Source: Hypericum androsaemum (lineage: Eukaryota; Streptophyta; Magnoliopsida; Malpighiales; Hypericaceae). Taken from it: DNA of 64,000 nucleotides. Below the pieces are notes generated by a model. It saw nothing but the letters and a program-made list of their open reading frames with translations. It had not been told where the DNA came from and did not search any database. A program made the position numbers and the translations under genes. Below, one piece after another: positions 55,978 through 64,000 of this stretch. The DNA is taken from NCBI GenBank assembly GCA_963995505.1, contig OZ023185.1, forward strand, positions 15,015,691-15,079,690, read 5' to 3'. The stretch's first letter is position 1; the number at the start of each line of letters is the position of its first letter.

Positions 55978-58900
55978 AGCCATTCCAAATGCAAGGTGGG
56001 TATCCTAGGTATCACTGAGTCAAGAGGAGGGAGCAGTTGGAATGGGATGCGGTCCCCTCTTCTGGACGCTCGGGGGGTTTGATTCTTGTTTGGAGTAAGT
56101 CATTTTTTAAGTGCAGATCTACTTCTAAAGGTTCTCGCTGGTTAATGTTGGAAGGTGAGCTTACGACAAAAGCGGTTAGCTGTTGTGTTCTACTTGTTAT
56201 GGCCCTTCGAATGCGGATGATCAGCTTAGTTTGTGGAAGGAATTGGTGAACCTGAAAAGCTCTTCTAGTTGTGATCGGTGGGTCATCATGGGAGATTTTA
56301 ATGCTGTGATAGACAGGTGTGAACGCAAAGGAGCGACTAATACTGGCTTAACTGCTTCTAGATACTTTCGGGAGTTTATTGATGATATGAATGTCGTGGA
56401 CTTGCCTCTTTGTGGTAGGAGGTTTACTTGGCATAATACAGAGTCTGCAAGCCAGCTCGACAGGTTCTTGGTCTCACATGCTTGGTTACAAATGTATCCT
56501 GCCTGCATTCAAGTTGGTCTTTGCAGAGTTCGGTCTGATCACAATCCAATTGTACTTAAGACAGACGCTATAAACTGGGGTCCGAAGCCTTTCAAATTCT
56601 TCTCAGGGTGGTTGTCTTTGCCTGGTTTCCTTGACAAAATCTCTCGTTGGTGGTCTGAGCTTGACAGTCAAACTAGAGGTCCTAACAGGGTGGTTTTTAA
56701 ATTGAAGCTTCTTAAGGACATTCTCCGCAAGGAGTGTTTCACTCCTTTTGCGGATCTTGCTGGTGAAGTTAAGGCCTTGGAAGCTGAACTTGATGGTTTG
56801 GATATACTGGACGACACATCTGGTCTTTCTGAAGCTCAATATCGCAGGCGGAAAGAGGTGATAGACAATCTTTAGCACGATCAGAAGCTTCTTGTATCAT
56901 TTTGGAGGCAGCGGTCGAGAGTCCAGTGGGGCACTAAAGGAGACCGTAATACAAAGTACTATCACGCTACTGCCTCCCTCAAGGAAAAGGTTAATTTTAT
57001 TGGGAGCATCCGCACTCCTACTGGTGAGTATAGCAACCCTGCGGATATCAAAAAGGCGGCTGTGGATTACTTTAAGGAACAATATTCAGAGGTTAGCTTG
57101 TCCAGGCCCACTATTGATCACGCTATGCTAGACAAGATCTCTGATAAATCTAGGCTCGCGCTTGAAAGTGATCTGAATGAAGACGAAATTAAACGGGCGG
57201 TCTGGGATTGCGACAGAGATAAAGCTCCTGGTCCCGATGGATTTTGTCTCTCTTTCTTTAAGGCATGCTGGAGTATAGTGGCCGCAGATGTGGAAACTTT
57301 TGTGAGGAACTTTTTTCGCACCTCCTACCTTTTGCCGCAAGTGAAAGCTTCCTTCATTGCTCTTATCCCTAAATGTCAAGGCGCCAAACAGTTCAAGGAT
57401 TTTTGCCCTGTCTCACTAGTTAGGAGCTTGTACAAGATTTTAGCCAAGATTTTATCCTCTAGGCTTAAGCGTGTGATGGGTGAGATCATCGGGCCAGAGA
57501 AATTGGGGTTCATCGAGGGGAGACAATGGTGTGCTGTGAACTGGTGAATGTGCTCAAGCGCAGAATGTCAAAAGGGGTGCTCATAAAATTAGATTTTAAA
57601 AAAGCTTTTGACAGCGTTTCATGGAATTACATCAAGGACATGATGGTTGGCATGGGCTTCGGTCCTAGGATGAGGGGTTGGGTTTCGAGCTGCATTCGAA
57701 ACTCCTCCTCGTCTGTCCTAATCAACGGCTCTCCTTCAGATCTTTTTTCATTGGAGCGAGGGCTTAAACAAGGCGATCCAATATCACCGTATCTTTTTCT
57801 AATACCAGTTGAAGGGTTACGCCGTATAGTACTTAAAGCGGAGGCTGAGGGGATGATCTGGGGTTTACCTATTTCGGAAACAAATACCAACCTTTCACTA
57901 CTCCAATATGCGGATGACACCATCCTTTTCTCTAATCCTTGCCTGCTTAACCTTACAAATCTTAAACTTTTACTATTATCTTTTTCTATTGTCTCTGGCC
58001 TAACATTAAACTTTGATAAGTGTTCAATCATAGGTGTGAACCTTGACGAAGATTGGATGACGAATGCTAGTGCAAATTGGGGTTGCAAAGGGCAAAAACT
58101 TCCTTGCAAATACCTAGGTGTTCCAGTTGGGGCCTCAATGAAGAAACGTTCTCACTGGGAACCGATAGTTGAACTTTTCGATAAGAAGTTGTCCTCCTGG
58201 AAGGGTAGCCTTTTATCCATTGGCGATCGCGTGACATTGATCAAGGTGGTGTTATCTTGCTTACCAATTTTCTTCATGTCAATTTTCAGAATTCTGGTAG
58301 GTGTTCTAGAGGTGTTGGAAAAGAAAATGAGAAAATTTTTGTGGTCTGGAGATGCGGATAAGAGAAGTCTAACGTTTGTTTCTTGGAGTCACATTTGCCT
58401 ACCTATTGATAAAGGCGGGTTAGGGTTGATTCGCCTGGACATTCACAATGAAGCCTTGCTTCTCAAATGGGCTTGGCATTTTCTCTCTGACCCGAATTCG
58501 TTATGGGCAAAGGTGATTCAGGGGATTCACGGTGCTCCTGATTTCAATGTTTGTGCTGTTCTTGCTAGAATTCCTCACTGTGAGCGTCTCCCAGGTCATT
58601 GGATGAACATTTGGAAGCTAATTTCGTCTGAAGCTGTCTCTGCTGTCTCTTTTAGGAGAAATATTATTTTTGCTCTTGGAATGGGAGACCTGGTGAGGTT
58701 TTGGGAAGATGCATGGTGCACGGAAGCCCCTCTTTCAATCTTGTTTCCTAGGCTTTATTTACTCTCTACTCTCAAAGGGGCTGTAATTAAGGATTGTTGT
58801 ACATGGGACTCTGGCTCTTGGAGATGGCTTCTTAGATGGAGAAGGAATTTCCGAGGGTGGGAGACAGACTCTTGGAATGGGCTTCTGAACTATATTCCTT

Positions 58901-59668
58901 CAGGTCCTTCTTCGATGGAGCAGGTGGATCGGGTTATTTTGAGGGTTGATGTCTCATCGGGGTTCACAGTAAAGAGTCTTTATAGGATGCATTTTGATGG
59001 ATTCTTCTTCCTTGCTCCCTCAGTTCTCAGGCATGGTTGCACTAAACTCATACCTTTTAAGGTCAGCTGCTTCCTATGGATGGCATTACAGAGTCGGATC
59101 AAAACAAAAGATAATCTGCATAGAGTTGGTCTTCTTGGTGTCTCAGATATCCTCTGTCCCTTATGTGGCCTAGCTGAAGAGTCTTCAAATCATCTTTTTC
59201 TTCATTGCAATCATGTAATGAAGATCTGGAATTCTTTTGCTAGGATGGTTGGTATTAGTTGGTGTATGAGCGGCTCTACCTTGTCATTCTCGGATGTGTG
59301 GGATGGCCTAGTTTGTGGGAAAGTCTCAAAGAAGATATGGTACACGCTATTTGCCGCGGTTTGCTGGTGTGTGTGGAAGACGAGAAATAGGGTGGTGTTC
59401 GAACAAGAAAATTTTGATGCTGGGAGATTGCATACCAGTATTTATAGGCACGTATCCGAGTGGTCTTTTTGGTCGAAAGTTGCTACCCACTTTCAATTTC
59501 AGGATGTAATATTAGCTCTCAAAGCTACGGTGTAACTCGGTGTACCTCTTGGTGTTTTTCCTTGGCTGCAGCTTGCATCCTTGGCAACTGCTAACCATTA
59601 TGTAAGTTTGTTCGAGTTAATATACAAATCATTTACTTTTCAAAAAAAAAAAAGCCATTCAAAATGCA
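55978..59668 (+). mobile_element. LINE (L1 clade), 5'-truncated, inserted in OMT E
   Basis: AGCCATTCCAAATGCA at 55978-55993 and AGCCATTCAAAATGCA at 59653-59668 is a 16-bp target duplication with one change. The paralogue in OMT B (around 30440-30455) has a single copy. The 3659-bp insert lacks ORF1 and the start of ORF2, has a ~105-bp 3' UTR and a poly(A) tail (59642-59652). Confidence 0.92.
56037..59535 (+). pseudogene. LINE ORF2: endonuclease and reverse transcriptase, broken
   Basis: Order of domains: end part of the APE-type endonuclease (GRSGGLILVWS; after a frameshift near 56195, VIMGDFNAVIDRCERKG, WHNTESASQLDRFLVS and RSDHNPIVL); linker with a TAG at about 56873 in place of a Trp codon; reverse transcriptase (APGPDGFCLSFFK, FIALIPK, then a frameshift near 57535, IKLDFKKAFDSVSW, GLKQGDPISPYLF and the catalytic LQYADDTILF); then a zf-RVT zinc-binding domain (CPLCGLAEESSNHLFLHC). 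It ends at 59535 without RNase H. The final 669-codon frame is still open, so the insertion is fairly young. The protein nicked target DNA and copied LINE RNA. Confidence 0.92.
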
Positions 59669-60343
59669 GATGCTCTTGCGTTGAAGGTAATTATTAACTA
59701 CGAAGATAAAAGTGATAAAAGCCATTCCAAGTGTGTTATCAAAATCTCTAGAAGCGTCAATTGGATTCAATCAATAATAAGCTACTCCAATCAACACTAT
59801 CATTAAATCAATAATAAGCTACTCCAATCAAAACTATCATTACAAATTGATCCATGATTTTTCTGCTAAATATGTGTATAGGATATTCCATGATTGGGGT
59901 GACGAAGATTGTGTTAAGATTCTTATTAACTATCGTAAATCAATTGACATGAATACCGGCAAGTTGATAATCTGTGATATAGTACTTGATCTCGGAGAAT
60001 AGCACCAATGGTATAATAATCATTTAGTCATGAATCTATTCATGATGGCTCATGTCGTGTTAGGAATTGAAAGAACTCAGCAGCCGCGGAAGAAGATTCT
60101 GAACAAAGGAGGTTTTCCTAATTACAACATCATCAAACTTCCAACATTATCTTCCATTATCGAGGCTTATCGTGCATCAACATGTGCGACTGTTTCCAGA
60201 TAGTTGCTCATTAAGTTGTTGACATGAATGGTTTGCTCATTCCAGATATATTTTTATTTGGACCGTTCGATGTATTATAAATAAGCAGCAACCAAGTTAT
60301 TGCATCTAAGATTTTAATTTTGGATACCGGTCTTTGTTGACCT

Positions 60344-62420
60344 TGTTAGGAAATCCAAGGAAAGAACAATGTGAACAAGAACATAAGAAATTACCAATTG
60401 TTTACATCTACAGAAAGAATGAGATCTTTTTATTGATAAGTACTGAGCTACAAAATCATACATAAACTAGGATAATATGCCGTTATATAATAGGCAAATT
60501 CTTGCACACCATGAAATCTTTCTAGGTTATCGAGGAGTCCAAAACAAGAGTCGGAACTAAACAGAAAAATATTTACAGCGCTGTGTGGTAGGCGCCGGGT
60601 CCCCCATTCCATATTCAACCCTAGCTGATGCAAGAAAAGTGGCGGCCGCCAGCCAGCCTTGATTTCTCGCCACTGACTCCCAATAATCTTTACCTTGACG
60701 AGAAATCATCTATTAGAAGACCATGAAGTTCCACCTGAACTTTAACAATCTGCAACGTGTTGAGACATCACCCCTTGGAGAAACATGGAGTCCTTGCAAA
60801 ATCAAACCGACTCTACCTTCTCCACCTTGAACTTTAGACCCTTTCGTCCTCATCAAACCATCCTCACTTCTCTCCACCTTTCTCCACCTTTGTTCAATTA
60901 CATGGAGACATCTTCCAAACTCGAGCATCTTCCGAGCTTGCTTGGTGTATTTCCTCCAACCTCTATTGAACCCCAACATACAAGTTCACCTGCTGAAGCA
61001 ACCTTATTACCAATAAACACTCCTCTATTTTCCCGATCACCCTTATATTTCGCAACCTCGAACTGCTTCCTCATTTGACCTTTTTTTCTTTGCCCCAAAC
61101 CAATGCTATAAGTCATATCATACACTGGGCAACCTTTTGTTCTACCTCGTAGAATCCTTGAATGAGATAAAACCTTATCCACCTGTGGTGTTCCTAACAG
61201 TTTTGCATTCCGAATGCCAAACCTTCCCAGCACCTTTGTTTTGCATGTGTCTTTGGACAACCATAGATTCTTGCAACCCATTCTTCTCCGAAACGACCAT
61301 AACTTCTTGCTAACCATGCCTCTATGAAACAACTATATCATCTTGCTAACCTTGTCCCTACGAATCCCCAATCCCACAACTATCTTGGCCACACTCAAAC
61401 CATTCATTCCAATACCTTTCTCCATCGTATGATCTAACCTCATATGACTCCAGGGTTTGCCAACTCCTTCAGACCCATTGATGTGACTCTATCTATAATA
61501 AATCTATATGTATTCCCTTTCACCGTTCATCCCTATCTCAACATCCTTTTCTACCTTTACAGCCTACCTTTATAACTATACCAGTTATAATCCAAGTTCC
61601 CTGACGAAAAGAAATTACTAGGATGCTTTGGACATGATGAGACAGAAAGCCAGTCACCATCAAACCCATCTGAATGTGTGGTTATGGATGTGGAAGCCGA
61701 TCCCTTTTCCTTATTGTCTTAATTCCCAGTTCGTCTTGGATAGCCCCTTTCATGTTCCTTTCTCCGCACTCGAAGCAACTTCCATTGAACTTCTTTGACT
61801 CTGACTTAGATCCTCTTCCATACCCCAGCTGATGGCTCCTCATTCATGACATGATACATCATGTCATCCGCCAAGCACAAGCAAATCGTTGCCACCGCAT
61901 TGGTCTCCAATTCTTTTCACTATTGCTCTTTCATCTTATCAAGCTTCTTTTCCGAGAGTGCGTTGACCATTCCTTGCTGCACCAGCATATCCTTAACACG
62001 CATTTGCCATAACCCAAAATTTGTACAACTATCGAACATCACCAAAGCAAACTTTGCGTCAAGACTCGTCATCCTCTTCCTTAACTCTCATATCAGTTGT
62101 TAGGAAATCCAAGGAAGCAACAATGCGAACAAGAACACATAGATTATGTGGTCCGGCCAATTGCTTACGTCCACAGAGAGAAGGAGATTTTTATTGATGA
62201 GTACTCAGTCACAAAGTCATACATAAATTATGGTAACATGCACACCACAGAACATATCTAGATCATCTAGTAGTAAAAAACAAGAGTCCAAATTAAATAA
62301 GAAAATATTTGTTGCGCTGCCTGGCAGGCGCCAGGTCCCCATTTCACATTTGACCCTGGCTGGCGCCACACAAGTGGCGACCGCTAGCCAACCTTGGTTT
62401 CTTGCTACCGACTCCCAACA
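60344..62420 (-). mobile_element. internally deleted Copia-type LTR retrotransposon
   Basis: LTRs at 60344-60685 and 62098-62420 share TGTTAGGAAATCCAAGGAA and CTCCCAA-A ends; read on the minus strand they start TGTTGGGAGTC. A primer-binding site TGATATGAGAGT (9 of 12 with the Met-tRNA type) follows the right LTR at 62095-62084, and GGTAAAGAT precedes the left LTR as purine tract, so the element is on the minus strand. The flanking pentamers (GACCT / AACTT) are poor matches. The paralogous B-C interval near 31115 is uninterrupted. Only 1.4 kb of interior remains. Confidence 0.88.
61200..62072 (-). pseudogene. Copia gag start and reverse-transcriptase end fragments
   Basis: From 62072 the minus strand reads MTSLDAKFALVMFDSCTNFG, LWQMRVKDMLVQQGMVNAL, a stop, then VATICLCLADDMMYHVMNEE, the typical Copia gag N-terminus. 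Near 61280-61200 it reads NLWLSKDTCKTKVLGRFGIR followed by NAKLLGTPQ, which is the L.LSQ..Y..KVL.RF...NAK..TP link between reverse transcriptase and RNase H. Protease, integrase and most of the reverse transcriptase are missing. Confidence 0.75.
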
Positions 62421-63798
62421 AACTTGGTAAAAATACTAAATAATATTGTCTTAAATGTTTACGAACTATGTCATGAAATGTTTCCCGCGCATCAATCAAT
62501 TGAGTTTAATATTAACTAGTCGTTATCCCGTGGTAATTATAATACGAATTCATTGCCGTCTAGACAAAATTTATCATACGTAATGGGTTCTTTTATTTAG
62601 GAGGATTTAACAGATTCTAACTTGGCGTGAACAGAAATATTAAACTTGGCTGCTCAAAACAAATATGATGACAGACCCAAGTCAAAGTTTGACTCTCTTT
62701 TATCTTATGTTAGGAGTTGTCTTCAGTTCCAACCGTGTTATAACTCTACTTTCTATATATTGTATATTACATTGGACTTGGCTCTTGGTAATTGGCATAA
62801 TAGTATAGTTACTAAATTTAGTTCGAAAGTATTTACCTATGAACATATTATAATAATAATCGTCTCGGTGTCACAGATATAAATCTTTCTATATTAGGGT
62901 GTGTAATATATTTCTCTTTTACTCTTTGATACGAGTGTTAAATATTTATATTTTGTCCATGCCTTAACAAATTGGTATCACAAAGGGACTCATTTGAAGG
63001 GCGGTTTGAATTTGTTGAAAAAAAATTTGTATTTGAGTTGTTCTTTGCACTTTCAAAATTTTTGAAAATTGGGATTAGGATTTTACAGCATTGGATTACC
63101 CTCCCGCCTCCCCCTTATTTCATGGATGTTGTCGCTTTCGCCTACGACGTCTCTCGAGTTTAGAAGGAGAGAAGATGATAGAAGATTTGGATTTAGTTAA
63201 AGAAGTCTTACTTTCTAAAATAAAAATTTGATAATACTTAATTCTATCTAAACTAAAAAGAAAAATAACGCCATGGGAACTTTCACAGTATAGAGAATAT
63301 TAATCTTGTACCATATGGCATATATTCCAAATGGTAGAAGCCAAGAAAATAAACAACACTAGGCTAGTATTACTAGCTAAACCACAACACATTAAGCAAT
63401 ATAGAAACACGTTGATTACCTATTGAATTATTGTGTTTGAATTTTTTCGAATTTGGCTATGTGACCTGGATTATGTTTGAATTAGTATGTTGGAGTTTGT
63501 TTGATAGGAAGGATTGTAATTCATTGCAACATTGTAATTGGAATGTTAACAATGCCAATAAATTGAAATGTACTTTTTTCCTTTGATATATGACCATCTA
63601 ATTATAAGATAACGAACTGCCATGCTTTATTTAGGTAATAATTTTTCAATTGTGTATGATTCGTTAATAAAATTAAAATCTCACTGCAATTCATGTCTAT
63701 CACTATTTGACAATGTATTGTTAATTAAAAAATCTCATTTTATACGCCATTAGAACTTAAAATTTTTAGGCTGCACTCATTTCCATAACATTTTCTCC
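62421..63798. other. OMT E-D intergenic, paralogue of the B-C interval
   Basis: No gene. It aligns with 31115-32618, ending in the same promoter-proximal sequence (TTAGGCTGCACTCATTTCCA). Confidence 0.8.
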
Positions 63799-63805
63799 TA
63801 TAAAT
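63799..63805 (+). promoter_or_regulatory. TATA box of OMT copy D
   Basis: TATAAAT, 64 bases before the ATG at 63869. Copy C has TATAACT at the matching place (32619). Confidence 0.6.
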
Positions 63806-63868
63806 CACACACCTAGGCAAGGCCACCCAGCGTACACTTTAAAGAGTGGCAAAGGAGAAAGGAGAAAA

Positions 63869-64000
63869 ATGGAAGCAAAAGAAGTGAGGGAGCTCCTAGG
63901 CCAAGCTGAAGCATAAGAGCACATGTTAGCCTTCTCACTGTCCATGGCTCTAAAATGTGCAGTGGAACTAGGCGTACCAGACATCATCCACTCGCACAAC
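63869..64000 (+). pseudogene. O-methyltransferase copy D, 5' end only, early stop
   Basis: It reads MEAKEVRELLGQAEA, a TAA at 63914-63916, then EHMLAFSLSMALKCAVELGV and PDIIHSHN to the window edge. It aligns base for base with exon 1 of copy C (MEAKEAKELLGQDEAWEHMS), where the stop position is the Trp codon TGG. The stop lies at codon 16, so the copy cannot make a full enzyme unless a downstream Met is used. The rest is outside the window. Confidence 0.88.

Larger units (their letters stand above)
55962..60180 (+). pseudogene. O-methyltransferase copy E, deleted and split by a LINE
   Basis: The remaining part of exon 2 encodes GNMFEAIPNA, then the LINE (55994-59652), then after the duplicated target DALALK and a GT donor at about 59688. 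The last exon (from about 59881) reads [20 protein letters not shown], keeps the catalytic His, hits a TAG in GE-stop (about 59999) and goes on to MMAHVVLGIERTQQP and SIIEAYRAS. Exon 1 and the SAM-binding half are gone. It is closest to copy B in exon 3 and in both flanks, so it is B's duplicate. Confidence 0.85.

Noticed and set aside
1..64000. tRNA, rRNA or miRNA genes
   Set aside because: I saw no cloverleaf with A- and B-box motifs, no rRNA core sequence and no convincing long miRNA hairpin; the strongest hairpins are explained by the LINE junction and the MULE ends.

Overview
The window is nuclear DNA of a flowering plant, almost certainly a eudicot. It is AT-rich, its genes have GT-AG introns, and it carries plant-only families: an EPF1 stomatal peptide, an NDR1/HIN1-like protein, COMT-type O-methyltransferases, a FAR1-related gene and an ATL-type RING fragment. 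It also holds plant LINEs, Gypsy and Copia elements, MULEs and a hAT element. I cannot name the species. All comparisons between copies were made by eye. Layout: 1-6.3 kb is mostly gene-poor, with one decayed coding relic (4.65-5.58 kb). Two single-exon genes follow on the minus strand: an NDR1/HIN1-like (LEA_2) membrane protein (6.3-7.0 kb) and a small basic protein of unknown function (7.9-8.3 kb). From 9 to 20 kb lies a transposon field. It contains DNA elements filled with degenerate tandem repeats of about 21 bp, a solo LTR nested in one of them, and two copies of an unusual LINE that has ORF1 and a 3' UTR but no reverse-transcriptase ORF. At 20.8-21.3 kb is an intact two-exon EPF1 gene. 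The rest is an O-methyltransferase (OMT) cluster under decay. Copy A (21.9-23.5 kb, minus) is the only intact member, at 356 aa. Copies B (29.6-31.0 kb), C (32.7-41.8 kb), E (56.0-60.2 kb) and D (63.9 kb to the window end) are pseudogenes on the plus strand. The B-to-C interval is duplicated as E-to-D. The later insertions in the second copy (a 3.7 kb LINE and a Copia element) and in C (a MULE, a Gypsy-type gag-only element, a LINE tail and a RING-H2 fragment) can therefore be ordered in time. Between C and E sits a FAR1-related pseudogene (46.0-50.9 kb, minus), split by a 2.85 kb solo LTR with a perfect 5-bp target duplication and carrying a 22-bp repeat array in an intron. Working together: only the NHL protein, the small basic protein, EPF1 and OMT A look functional, and there is no operon-like logic. 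The main points of interest are the ORF1-only LINE family with a 250-bp polypyrimidine array at its 5' end, a truncated copy of it whose 5' end is an inverted copy of the flanking DNA, a TIR transposon family built from 21-bp repeats, a set of tiny poly(A)-containing insertions with target duplications (some with empty paralogous sites), and an intron-position difference plus a duplicated exon end in the OMT cluster.
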